Positions 1 to 10,000 of a DNA stretch of 64,000 nt are shown piece by piece. The stretch covers positions 62,001-126,000 of the forward strand of contig NZ_LVEG02000004.1 in assembly GCF_001614315.2 (NCBI RefSeq), in the 5' to 3' direction. Source of the stretch: Halofilum ochraceum (GTDB lineage: Bacteria > Pseudomonadota > Gammaproteobacteria > XJ16 > Halofilaceae). The notes under the pieces are model-generated. The model saw only the letters and a program-made list of their open reading frames with translations, did no database searches and was not told where the DNA came from. Numbering within the stretch: the stretch's first letter is position 1; each line of letters starts with the position of its first letter. The position numbers and the translations under genes were made by a program.

Positions 1-176
1 TCCAGCGCCGAGGCCAGCGCGGAGGCGAAGGCCGTCTTGCGGCGCCCGGAGTCGCCCTCGACATTCAGGGCCGGCACCTGCTCGGTCGGCTGCGACAGCA
101 CGCAGCGCAGGTGATACCCGTAGTCGATATTCGACTCGAAGCCGAAATCCGCCATCCGTTCGCGCAGCGTCGCCAT
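1..176 (-). CDS. Partial P-loop-like protein (N-terminus only)
   Basis: Only the first 58 or so codons are in the window; the gene runs off the left edge. The start is the ATG at 174-176, preceded on the minus strand by a GGAGAG Shine-Dalgarno five bases away. The visible product begins MATLRERMADFGFES and contains the segment GDSGRRKT at about residues 41-48, which fits the Walker A pattern GxxGxxKT/S except that arginines fill the two middle positions. It lies 51 nt downstream of nadC on the same strand and could be co-transcribed. I recognise no specific family. An NTP-binding role is an inference from the P-loop-like motif alone. Confidence 0.6.
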   Translation of the reverse strand, partial: MATLRERMADFGFESNIDYGYHLRCVLSQPTEQVPALNVEGDSGRRKTAFASALASAL

Positions 177-227
177 GGTCTCTCCAGCGTTCACGCGGAC
201 CCCAGTGTACCGTCCGGCTCCCGCGTG

Positions 228-1172
228 TCAGGCGCCGCCCGTCGGCGCGTTGCCCCCGGACACCCCGTCACCGGCGAACCGCATGGACAGATCCAGCGCC
301 GCGATATCCTTGGTCAGCGCCCCGATCGAGATACAGTCGACGCCGGTTTCGGCGACCGCGCGGACGTTCGCCAGCGTGATGCCGCCGGACGCCTCCAGCC
401 ACGCGCGCCCCGCGTTGTCGCTGACGGCGGTGCGCAGATCATCGAGGGAGAAGTTGTCGAGCAGGAGGCGGTCGGCGCCGGCCGCGAGCGCCTCGCGGAC
501 CTGGTCGAGCGTTTCCACCTCGACCGTCAGCGGGGCCTCGGGATGCTCCGCGCGCAGCGCCTGCACGGCGGCCGTGATGCCGCCGGCGGCGTGCAGGTGG
601 TTCTCCTTGAGCATCGCCGCGTCGTACAGGCCCATCCGGTGGTTCGCGCCGCCGCCGCAGGCGACCGCGTACTTCTGCGCCTGGCGCAGCCCCGGCAGTG
701 TCTTGCGGGTATCAAGGATGGCCGTATCGGTGCCCGCGACGGCGTCGACATAGGCGCGGGTCGCCGTCGCGACGCCGGACAGCAGCTGCAGGAAATTCAG
801 CGCGCTGCGCTCGGCCGTGAACAGCGCCCGCGCCGGCCCCTCCAGCGAGCACAGCGCCGTCTCCGCCGCGACCGAGGCGCCCTCGTCGACATGCCATTCG
901 ATCGTTACCCGTGGATCGACCGAATGGAACACCCCGTCGAACCACGGCCGCCCGCAGACCACGCCGGGTGCCCGCGCGATTACCCGCGCGCGCTCGATGC
1001 GGTCGGCGGGGATCGCCGCGGCGCTGAGGTCGCCGCCGCCCACGTCTTCCGCAAGGGCGCGGGCGATGTCGTCATCCACACTGGCGGGTTGCCGCAAGAC
1101 TGCTTCCTCCGTTTCGGGCACGCGATTGGACGTCATGGCCGCCGGCGTTGCAAGCGTACAGCCCACAGACAT
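228..1172 (-). CDS. nadC: Quinolinate phosphoribosyltransferase (decarboxylating) NadC
   Basis: Catalyses quinolinate plus PRPP to nicotinate mononucleotide, CO2 and pyrophosphate, the committed step feeding de novo NAD synthesis in the cytoplasm. The family signature is clear: an [16 protein letters not shown] helix, [16 protein letters not shown] (substrate-binding Arg/Lys), [20 protein letters not shown], and a C-terminal barrel end with EASGGI and SIGALTK. The predicted length of 314 aa is slightly over the usual 275-300. The excess is N-terminal, and a second in-frame ATG at 1134-1136 (residue 13, MTSNRVPE) may be the true start. The gene stands alone, with no nadA or nadB beside it in the window. 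The upstream gap holds a palindromic repeat. Confidence 0.95.
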   Translation of the reverse strand: MSVGCTLATPAAMTSNRVPETEEAVLRQPASVDDDIARALAEDVGGGDLSAAAIPADRIERARVIARAPGVVCGRPWFDGVFHSVDPRVTIEWHVDEGASVAAETALCSLEGPARALFTAERSALNFLQLLSGVATATRAYVDAVAGTDTAILDTRKTLPGLRQAQKYAVACGGGANHRMGLYDAAMLKENHLHAAGGITAAVQALRAEHPEAPLTVEVETLDQVREALAAGADRLLLDNFSLDDLRTAVSDNAGRAWLEASGGITLANVRAVAETGVDCISIGALTKDIAALDLSMRFAGDGVSGGNAPTGGA

Positions 1173-1200
1173 GCGCGCCGCCGGTGGAATCCTGACAGCC

Positions 1201-1273
1201 GTGTCGGACTGAAGTCCGACCTACGGTGTATCAAAGCGCTTCTGGAGCCGTAGGTCGGGCTTAAGCCCGACAC
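1201..1273. repeat. Inverted pair of palindromic intergenic repeats (type A)
   Basis: Two 26-bp arms (1201-1226 and 1248-1273) are inverted copies of each other with few mismatches, and each arm is itself a palindrome (GTCGGaCT-GAAGTCCGAC and GTCGGGCTTAAGCCCGAC), each flanked on the loop side by CTACGG/CCGTAG. A related element lies at 28687-28710. The layout resembles REP/BIME elements. It sits between the nadC start and the downstream end of the CDF exporter gene. Confidence 0.8.
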
Positions 1274-1378
1274 CGCCGCAGCACAAGAATCCCGTCTTGC
1301 ATACCGATCCACAGGATTCCCCAGCCCGTTCAACCGACCGTCATCAACCGCCCACCACCACAAAGCCACGCACCCAGG

Positions 1379-2338
1379 TCACCCCTTCGCCGGCCCTTCA
1401 TCGAGCTCGCTGCCGCCGCGACCCGCATCACGGTCCTGGTGATCCACACACCCCTCGCCATACTCGATCTGCAGCGTGACGTGTTCCACCCCGAAGCGCT
1501 CCAGCAGCACGGCCTTGATCCGCGCGACCAGCGCATCGTGCGCCACCGCGCCATCCGCACGGGCGTGCAGACTCATCATCGGCCGCTCGCCGGACAGGCT
1601 CCAGGCATGGATGTGGTGGACGTCGATCAGCCCCTCGACCGCGGTCGGCAGCACCCGCTCGATCTCATGCGGATCCACCCCCGGCGGCGCACCTTCAAGC
1701 AGAACATGGGTGGCCTCGCGCAGCACGAACCAGGCGGCGCGCAGCACCAGCAACGCCACCAGCAGCGACAGAATCGGATCGATCGGCGTCCAGCCGGTCA
1801 CCAGGATCACGCCGGCCGCGAGAATCGCGCCCACCGAACCGAGCAGATCCCCGAGCACATGCACCGCCGCACCGCGCATATTGAGGTTATCCCGCGAGCC
1901 ACCGTGCAACAGTGCGAAGGCAACGATATTCACTAGCAGACCGACGACCGCGATCGCCAGCATCGTCCCGCCCATCACCGGCGTCGGTTCCAGCAACCGG
2001 CCAATGGCCTCGAACGCGATCCAGCCGACGATAAGGAGCAGCGCGAGCCCGTTCACGAACGCAGCGAGTACCGGGAATCGGTGATACCCGAACGTCCGTT
2101 TCCGGTCAGCCGGCCGATCCGTAATCCGGAACGCCAGCCACGCCAGCAGCAGCGAGGCCGTATCCGTGAGCATGTGCGCCGCATCCGCGATCAGCGCCAA
2201 CGACCCGGCCAGCCACCCCCCGACCGCCTCGACCACCATGAACCCGCCCGTCAGCAGCAACGCCGCCAGCAACCGCCGCCGGTTGTCCGGAAGCGCGTCG
2301 TGATCGTGATGGTCGTGGTGATGCATGGCTGCTCCCAT
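1379..2338 (-). CDS. Cation diffusion facilitator exporter (CzcD/ZitB-like)
   Basis: Predicted inner-membrane Zn2+/Cd2+/Co2+ exporter driven by proton exchange. The 319-aa product starts with a His/Asp-rich tail (residues 6-14), typical of zinc CDFs. About six membrane helices follow. The transport-site motifs are HMLTD in helix 2 (after ALIADAA) and HVLGD in helix 5, and a cytoplasmic C-terminal domain carries the VHHIHAWSLSG segment common to CzcD-type members. Length and order are normal for the family. The second CDF gene next door encodes a different, shorter subtype. Metal specificity cannot be read with certainty; zinc is favoured by the His/Asp transport site. Confidence 0.93.
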   Translation of the reverse strand: MGAAMHHHDHHDHDALPDNRRRLLAALLLTGGFMVVEAVGGWLAGSLALIADAAHMLTDTASLLLAWLAFRITDRPADRKRTFGYHRFPVLAAFVNGLALLLIVGWIAFEAIGRLLEPTPVMGGTMLAIAVVGLLVNIVAFALLHGGSRDNLNMRGAAVHVLGDLLGSVGAILAAGVILVTGWTPIDPILSLLVALLVLRAAWFVLREATHVLLEGAPPGVDPHEIERVLPTAVEGLIDVHHIHAWSLSGERPMMSLHARADGAVAHDALVARIKAVLLERFGVEHVTLQIEYGEGCVDHQDRDAGRGGSELDEGPAKG

Positions 2339-2397
2339 TATCGCCGGAAACGGGGTCTTTTGATTCCGGTGCGTGTGGCCGCATTCACGCAGTTATT

Positions 2398-2718
2398 GGT
2401 TCTCGCCAAGGCGCGGAGGGCGCCAAGGGGCGCGAAGAGGGAAGAGAGCGTTGCCGCCCGTACCGGCCACATGGACGTAGGCCGGCTTGCGACCGGAGGG
2501 AGCCAGCCGGCAACCGCGTTCAATCTATTCCAACGGCGGATGCATTGTTCCCGGCTCAGATCCTCGCCCGTCGCGCGCCGAATCGGGCCGGCTTGCGCGC
2601 GTTGAACCCACTCGGCAGGCCGTCACGCGACGAGCGTGCCGGCTGGCTCCCTCCGGTCGCAAGCCAGCCTACTTCTCCCTTTGCGCTCCTTGGCGCCCTC
2701 CGCGCCTTGGCGAGAACC
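2398..2718. repeat. Long imperfect inverted repeat in the gap between two CDF genes (type B)
   Basis: The left arm (about 2398-2511) and right arm (2638-2718) are inverted copies. Matching blocks include GTTCTCGCCAAGGCGCGGAG / GCGCCAAGG near the outer ends and CTTGCGACCGGAGGGAGCCA near the inner ends. The left arm carries roughly 30 extra bases. About 125 bp of unique sequence lies between the arms. No protein is encoded here that I can support. It accounts for most of the 402-bp space between the two exporter genes. Confidence 0.75.
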
Positions 2719-2740
2719 GATTGGCAAGCGTCTACTCAGC

Positions 2741-3379
2741 CTACCGCACCGAAACTTCCGCAACGGCCGGTTCCTCCCGCAATTCCGCCCGCGCCTGCCG
2801 GATGATCCCGGTCGAAGATGAAAGAAACAGCGACGCCATAGCGGCGGCGACGACCAGATCCGGCCAAGCGGAACTGGTAACCGCCACCAGACCCGCGGCC
2901 GCGATCACCGCGACGTTACCGATTGCGTCATTCCGGCTACAAAGCCACACCGAACGAACGTTGGCGTCGCCATGGCGATACCGCATCAGCAGAAGCGCGC
3001 TGACCGCGTTGGTGGCCAGCGCCAGCAGCCCGACCGTGCTCATCACCAGCGGGCTCGGGTCGCCGACAAAAAACACGCGCCATACGGCACTGCCCAGGAT
3101 CCACGCCGCCAGCAGGGCCAGCGAGGCGCCCTTGATCAGCGCGGCGGTCGCCCGGACCCGCAGCGCCGAACCGAGCACCGCCAGGCTCAGCCCGTACGTG
3201 AGCCCATCGCCGAGGAAATCGAGCGCGTCCGCCTGCAGCGCAAGCGATTGCCCCTTCAGCCCCGCGAACATCTCCACGACGAACATGCCGAGATTGAGCC
3301 CGATCACGGTCCACAGCACACGCCGGTACGCCGGCGTGGTGTTATCCATCGCGGGTTGGTCGTTACAGCAGCCGGCCAT
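2741..3379 (-). CDS. Short cation transporter of the CDF family, MerR-regulated
   Basis: Predicted 212-aa inner-membrane metal exporter of the compact CDF subtype that lacks the cytoplasmic C-terminal domain. Transport-site segments are DALDFLGDG in helix 2 and CSRNDAIGN in helix 5 (Asp-rich, no His, unlike the neighbouring CzcD-like protein). A Cys pair and Asp near the N-terminus (MAGCCNDQPAMD) could take part in metal delivery. I chose the ATG at 3377-3379 because it has a GAGGAG ribosome site. The open frame extends to a GTG at 3409, but that codon abuts the -10 hexamer of the promoter at 3410-3440 and would lie at or before the transcription start. Divergence from a MerR regulator implies metal-induced expression. 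Confidence 0.87.
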   Translation of the reverse strand: MAGCCNDQPAMDNTTPAYRRVLWTVIGLNLGMFVVEMFAGLKGQSLALQADALDFLGDGLTYGLSLAVLGSALRVRATAALIKGASLALLAAWILGSAVWRVFFVGDPSPLVMSTVGLLALATNAVSALLLMRYRHGDANVRSVWLCSRNDAIGNVAVIAAAGLVAVTSSAWPDLVVAAAMASLFLSSSTGIIRQARAELREEPAVAEVSVR

Positions 3380-3409
3380 CGCGGGTTGTCTCCTCAATGC
3401 GTTGAGCAC

Positions 3410-3440
3410 ATTCTGTTCCCTACAGTCCCTGTAGGTTCAA
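3410..3440 (-). promoter_or_regulatory. MerR-type promoter/operator with 19-bp spacer
   Basis: On the minus strand the sequence reads -35 TTGAAC (3435-3440), a 19-nt spacer, then -10 CAGAAT (3410-3415). The spacer contains the dyad CCTACAG-n3-CTGTAGG (3419-3435). An over-long 19-20 bp spacer holding a dyad is the hallmark of promoters activated by metal-sensing MerR proteins. The dyad lies between the CDF gene and the divergent merR-like gene, so the regulator probably controls both directions. Confidence 0.85.
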
Positions 3441-3446
3441 GCCGCC

Positions 3447-3893
3447 ATGTCCGAAGCGTATCCACTCACGATCGGCCAGCTCGCGAAACAGGCCGGCGTC
3501 CACGTCCAGACCCTGCGCTACTACGAGAACGAGGGCCTGCTGGTGCCCGGCGCCCGCACCGAGGGCGGCCAGCGGCGCTACTCGCAGGCCGATTGCCAGC
3601 GCCTGCATTTCATCCGCCATGCCCGCGAGTTCGGGTTCGCGATCGACCAGATCCGCGAACTCATCGACCTCGCCGCCCAGCGCAACCGCTCCTGCGCCGA
3701 GATCGATGCCATCGCCCGCCGCCACCGCGAGGACGTGCGCCGCCGTATCCGCCTGCTGCGCGAACTCGAGACCGAACTCGACCGCATGGTCGACGAATGC
3801 TCCGGCGGGCGCGTCACCGACTGCCGCGTCCTCGAAGTCCTCGGCGACCACGAGTTGTGTCGCAGTGATCATGGCCACGCTGCCGCGGATTGA
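3447..3893 (+). CDS. MerR-family metal-responsive regulator (ZntR/CadR/PbrR group)
   Basis: 148-aa transcription factor. An N-terminal winged helix-turn-helix (TIGQLAKQAGVHVQTLRYYENEGLL, residues 8-32) is followed by the second helical segment (GGQRRYSQADCQRLHFIRHAREFGF), a long dimerisation helix and a short C-terminal metal loop. Cysteines in NRSC (about residue 79), DEC (about 116) and TDC (about 123) match the positions used by ZntR/CadR/PbrR for divalent metal binding. It reads away from the CDF exporter gene across a shared 19-bp-spacer promoter. Effector metal is not certain; Zn, Cd or Pb are the family options. Confidence 0.9.
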   Translation: MSEAYPLTIGQLAKQAGVHVQTLRYYENEGLLVPGARTEGGQRRYSQADCQRLHFIRHAREFGFAIDQIRELIDLAAQRNRSCAEIDAIARRHREDVRRRIRLLRELETELDRMVDECSGGRVTDCRVLEVLGDHELCRSDHGHAAAD

Positions 3894-4085
3894 TCGCGCG
3901 CATTCCCGCGACTGCACGCAAAGTGAGTACGCGCGCGGACAGGTAAACCGCGCCACGATTGAAACAGTGGTTTGTTGACATTGACATATAGACAGGAGAA
4001 GCTTCGACACTGCGATATCGATCCAGGGCATTAGCCCTCGGTCTCATGGAAAGAGAACAACGACCGGCCAGGAGAGGCCGCCGAG

Positions 4086-7000
4086 GTGAAAAACATGCCC
4101 GCCACTCGCACGTACCGCCGCGCGGTAATCCGCCCCACCTTTATCCTGGCACTGTTGATCGGCGTGCCGCTGCTCGTCGGTGCCGCCGGCAATGCGCCTT
4201 CCGACTCCGATAGTACCCCGGACAGCCTGTGGGCTGGCGGCAGCCGCGGTGCCGTCCAGCTGCTGGCTGCCGAGGGTGATCTCTTGCGGCATCTGCCGGG
4301 TCTCGGGCGCATCCCGGCGCTGGCGGTCGATCCGCGTCGCGGCCACGCCTGGATCAGCGACGGCAGTCATCTGGCGCGCGTGGCGTCGGACGGTACGGTC
4401 GAGTCGACTGTACCGCTGTCCCGGCCACACCACGTACGGGAGAGCCGCGAAAACGGTAGGGGCGACAACGGTTGGCGCCGCGGCCCCGGCTCGGATCGAA
4501 AGCATGGCAGGAGGCACGGCCGTAACCACAAACTGGCACGGGGCGTCTCCCGTGGCCATGGGCTTGGCGAGGGGCATCGCCTCCGTCTTCTGGCCAACCC
4601 GGCGGACGGAGGTGTGTGGGTTCTGAGCCGCCACCATGCTTGGCGTTATGACGCACACGGGGAGCACCAGGTCGATCTCGATCTGCGCCGCCCGGTCTTT
4701 GCCGCCACGATCGATACGGCTCGTGATCGCCTGTGGCTTGCCACGCCGGGTCGGATCATCGGCTACGACGCGGCCGGTACCGCGGTGGCGAGACTCGACT
4801 CCGTCCGCGGTTCGCACGTCCGCGATCTGGACTACGGGGCCGAGGGCGACGCTCTGTGGCTTGCGACACCGCGCGGCCTGCGCCGGCTTGCCGCCGCCGA
4901 CGGGAGCACTGAAATGCGCCTGCGTGCACGGGGTCTCGACCGCATAGCGGCCGACGGCGCTGGCGGAGTCTGGGCCGCCAACGGGCACCGTCTGCTGCGC
5001 TTCGATGTCGCTGGCAACCGTCGCATAATGCTGCGTCACCCGCTCCAGCGTGGTCGCCTCGTCGATCTCGCCGCGAACCCTGCCGACCAGTCGCTTTGGC
5101 TGGCCGGGCGTTCCCGGCTCGTGCATGTAGGTGCCGACGGCGGAGTCGACTACCGCAAGCGCCTGCCGCGACGCGCCGCCCCGGGCCGGATCGCGGCGCT
5201 CGGCCTGTTTGCCGACCTCATAGCCCCCGAGCTCGCTATCGATCAGCCGGCCGACGGCGCCCTGCTCAATGACGTTCGGCCACCGATCGATCTGGCCTAT
5301 GACGACGTCGGCGGCGGCGTTGACCCGACCAGCCTGAACATCAAGGCCAACGGCGGGCCGCTCGCCGTCGATTGCGATACCGGCACTGACGCTGCCACCT
5401 GCGTCCCCGTCAGTCCGCTGGATCAGGGGACCAATCAGCTCGCCGCGACTGTCGCGGATCACGCCGGCAACGAAAGCGACCCCGCCGATCTCACGCTCCG
5501 TATCGATACCGTGCCGCCGACCATTCGCTTCACCGGTGCACTGGTTCCGCAGTTTCTCACCAACGATCCGGCGCCGACGCTCACCGCCGAGTTCGACGAA
5601 CCGGCCACCGTGACGCTCGACGGCAATACAATCGCCACCGACGTTGAACAGGTTGAGCGGGCCGTCGATCTGTCCGAGGGCGTCAATACCTTCGACCTCA
5701 GCGCCGCCGACCGTGCCGGCAACACCACCCAACGCAGCCTGACCGGAACACTCGATACCGTGGCGCCATCGCCCCCGGCGTCTGACGGTCTCTCCGTTGC
5801 CATCGACGGCAACGCGGCCACCGTCACCGGCGCGGCCGGTTCGGTTGAACCGGACGCCGCCCTCGTGATTACCAACGAGCGCACCGGTGCACGGGTAACC
5901 GTGATCGCCGATGCCGAAGGCGCCTTCAGCGCCACCCTGGCCGCCGAACCTGGAGATACCTTCTCGGTAACGGCGCGTGACGCTGCCGGCAACACCAGCG
6001 ACTCGACCGAAGTCACAAGCGGTCCGGACGCGCCGCCGGACCCGGTCGACATCGCTCCGCCGCTGCCCGCAAAGGGAACGCCGCCGCTGGTCGAGCAGGT
6101 CTCGTTCCTGTATGAGGGCACCGAGCCGATCCAGCAGGGTGTCGCCCCGGACACCATCGATCCCGAGCGGGTATCCGTACTCCGCGGCAAGGTCCGCGAT
6201 CGTCAGGGCCAGGCGATCCCGAATGTCGATATCACCATTCTCGATCGCCCCGAATTCGGTCATACCGCCACCCAGGCGGATGGCGGGTTCGACATGGCCG
6301 TCAACGGTGGGGGGCATCTCACCGTCGAATACCAAAAGGACGGCTACCTGCGTGTCCAGCGGACTCTCCGTACCGAGTGGAATGGCTGGTACCACGCCGA
6401 CGACGTCGTGATGATCGAACTGGACGACAAGGTCACATCCATCGATCTCTCTGACGAAAGCCAGCCCTTCCAGGTCGCCCGCGGCAGCGAGGTCACCGAC
6501 AGTGACGGCTCTCGCCGGGCGACCGTGCTGTTCCCGGCCGGCACCACTGCCGAGATCACATTGCCGGACGGTACCAAGAAGCAGCTCACCGAACTGGATG
6601 TCCGTGCCACCGAATACACGGTCGGCGCGACCGGTCCCGCCGCAATGCCCGGCGAACTGCCACCGGCAAGCGGCTACACCTACGCCGTCGAGCTCTCGGT
6701 CGACCAGGCCCTGGAGCAGGGCGTGAAGGTGGGCGGCAAGGACGTCACTTTCAGCGAGGCCGTGCCGGTCTACGTCGACAACTTCCTCGACTTCCCCACC
6801 GGTGAGCCCGTGCCCGTAGGCTACTACGACAACGACTCCGCCGCCTGGGTGGCGCACGAAGACGGGCGCATCGTAGAACTCCTCGCGATCGAGGACGGCC
6901 GCGCCGTGCTGGATGTCAGCGGCGACGGCGAGCCCGCGACCGCCGAAGAACTTGCGTCCCTCGGTATCGGCGACGCAGAGCGCACCCAATTGGCTGAGCT

Positions 7001-10000
7001 CTACGCCGTTGGCGACAACGTCTGGCGTTTCGCCACCAACCACCTCTCGACCTGGGACTGCAACTGGCCATACGAGCCACCGGACGACGCGAGGGAGCTG
7101 CGCGTGCCGTCACCGGAGAACGATGGCGAGGACGAGCCGCGCGACTCGGATGAGGAGAACGATTGCGACGGTTGCGTGATCAGCCCGCAGAAGCAGACCC
7201 TGGGCGAGTCCATCGACATCGCCGGCACGCCCTACAGCCTGCACTACAGCAGCGATCGTGCGCCGGGTTACCGCAGCAGGTCATTTATCGACATTCCCCT
7301 GACGGGAGATGATCTGCCTGCATCGATGCGCAGGGTCACCGTGGATATCAGAATAGCGGGCCAGCGCATCCGCAAGTCCTTCCAGCCGGCCAGCAACCTG
7401 AGCTATCGCTTCCAGTGGGACGGTCTTGATGCCTATGGTCGGTCGGTATCCGGCGCGGCCCGTGCGCGTGTCACCGTGAACTATATTTATCCATGTATGC
7501 CCCGCAGCGCCCGAAGACCATCCGGCTCCGGATCTGGTGGCGGGGGTGCCGCCAGCTTTGGCCGTTTTGCCACCGTGTTCACCGCGATCGGAACGCGCGA
7601 AAACTGTGAAGGTTTCAGCTTTGACCGTACCACCCGCCACTGGCTGTCCGGCCCGGCCAGGGCCAACCCGGACAGCGTGGCCGGGCAGTGGTCACTCGAC
7701 GTTCACCATCGGCTGGATATCCGGGGCAAAACCCTGCACCGCGGCGACGCGCGTGATCGGGCGTACACGACGGACATCATCGAAACGATTTCAGGGACGG
7801 GGGACAGCGTGGCGGCCGGCGACGGTGGGTCCGCACTTGAGGCGTCGCTCGATTTTCCCCAGGGCCTCGCAATCGATTCCGCCGGGCGGCTGTATATCGC
7901 GGGCGCGGGCAGCGACCGTGTCCGCCGTATCGACACCGACGGGACGATCACCACGGTGGCCGGCACCGGCACAGCCGGTTCCAGTGGGGATGGAGGGCCC
8001 GCGAAGAGTGCGCGCCTCAACAACCCGGTCGATGTCGAAATCGGACCGAACGACAATCTCTATATCGCGGACCTCAACAACAAGCGCATTCGCCGCGTTG
8101 ATCAGGACGGGATCATTCAGACCATAGCCCGGGTTGAGCGGTCTTTCGGGGTCGCAGTCGGGCCTGACCAGGGGGTCTACTATTCCGATCTGGACACCAG
8201 TCGCGTTTATCGCGTTGCGCCCGATGGAAGCATCGACACCGTGGCCGGCAATGGCGAGAACGAATACAGCGGTGACGGTGGCCCGGCCTCGCAGGCCGGT
8301 TTGGAGAGTCCCGGCAGAATCGCGTTTGATCCTGACGGCAACCTTCACATCGTCACGGTGGCTCGGGTCCGCCGCATAGCCGCTGATGGAACGATCGACA
8401 CCGTTGCCGGGAACGGCAGCTACTTCGAATTCAGCGGTGACGGCGGCCCGGCCGTTGACGCTGCTCTCAATGGGCCAGGGGGGATCGCGTTCAGCCCTTC
8501 GGGCGAGATGTACATCGCCGATTCCTATAGCCAGCGAATCCGCAGGGTGGATGCACAGGGCACGATAGAAACCGTCGTCGGTAACGGCGACTACGGCTTC
8601 GGCGGCGACGGTGGCCCGGCGATCGATGCGACCCTGGGCACGGTGCAGGATGTCTTGTTTGGTCCCGCGGGGAATATGTATATAGCCGAATGGTTGAATG
8701 GCCGCATCCGCGAGGTCGGTGCCGGAGCCGTGGCGAAGACGGTCGATGGACACCGGATTCTGCCTTCGGCGGACGATCCCATGCGGCGTCACGTGTTCCG
8801 CGAGGACGGCAGGTTCCTTCGCAGCGAGTCAACCCTTACAGGGGAGACGATTGTCTCGATGACACGGGACCAGGGCGGGCGGCCCATCGATATTACCGAC
8901 GGCGACGGCAACACCACCACTATCGAGCGCGATGCCGACGGTGCCGCCGAGGCCATCATCGGTCCAGACGGTCAGCGCACCGAATTGAGCATCGATGGCG
9001 CCGGCCACTTGACAGCCCTGACCGATCCCACCGGCGCTACCTGGTCGATAGAATACACGGACGATGGCCTCCTGACGCGCTTCCAGCGGCCCGGCGGGGC
9101 GGTCAACACCTTCACCTACGACGGACGCGGTCGCCTGCTCCAGGATGTCGATCCCAACGGCGGCGGCTGGCAGCTCGCCCGCACGCAACTCGAAGACGGT
9201 TATCGCACCGACATGACCAGCGGCGGGGGCCGCGTCCACCGCTTCACGACCGAGCGCCCGGACGACCGCAAGCGGATCTACACCAGCGAGGCCCCGGACG
9301 GAACGGTCACGCGACGTGTGCACACCGACATCGGGACTACCATCGAACGCCCGAACGGTACGACGATCACCACGTCGGAAGAACCCGATCCGCGTTTCGG
9401 TATCGGCGCGCCGTATGTCGCGGAACGCGACATCGAACTGCCCACGGGCCTCACGCTGGAGCAGACGACCGACCGCACGGCGGAACTGACCGACCCGGGC
9501 GATCCACTGTCGTTCGAGACCTTGATCGAGACCACCACCACGAACGGGCGCCCGCGCACCGCCGCCTATGATGGCGCCGCACGCAAATGGTCAATCAGTT
9601 CCCCCGAAGACCGAACCGTCACTACCACGATCGACGGGCAGGGGCGGCCGCTCACGCGATCCATCCCGGATCTCGCTCCGATCACCACCACCTACGACGA
9701 CCGCGGACGGCCCGTTTCGGCGGAGCAGGGCGACGGTGCGAACGCCCGCACGACGAGCTTCAGTTATCACGACAGCGGTGATCAGGTGGGCTACTTGGCC
9801 TCGGTCACCGACGCCCTCGGGCGCACCACCGCGTTCGACACCAACGCCGCCGGCCGCGTCACCGAACAGACCCTGCCCGATGGCCGCCGCATCGGCTACC
9901 AGTACGACGCCCGCGGCAACCTGACGGCACTCACACCGCCGGGCCGCGACGCGCACGTGTTCGAGTACGACGGCCTCGACCAGCGTACCGACTACACCCC

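Noticed and set aside
3975-3986. TTGACA-TTGACA direct repeat as a -35 element for the RHS gene
   Set aside because: No convincing -10 hexamer lies 16-18 bases downstream of either copy (best candidates lack the conserved TA...T), so I do not call a promoter.
4044-7043. Long open frame on the minus strand opposite the RHS gene (about 1000 codons)
   Set aside because: It is a by-product of the GC-rich third positions of the real gene on the plus strand. The translation is Gly/Val/Asp/Arg-rich without domains, and there is no ribosome site.
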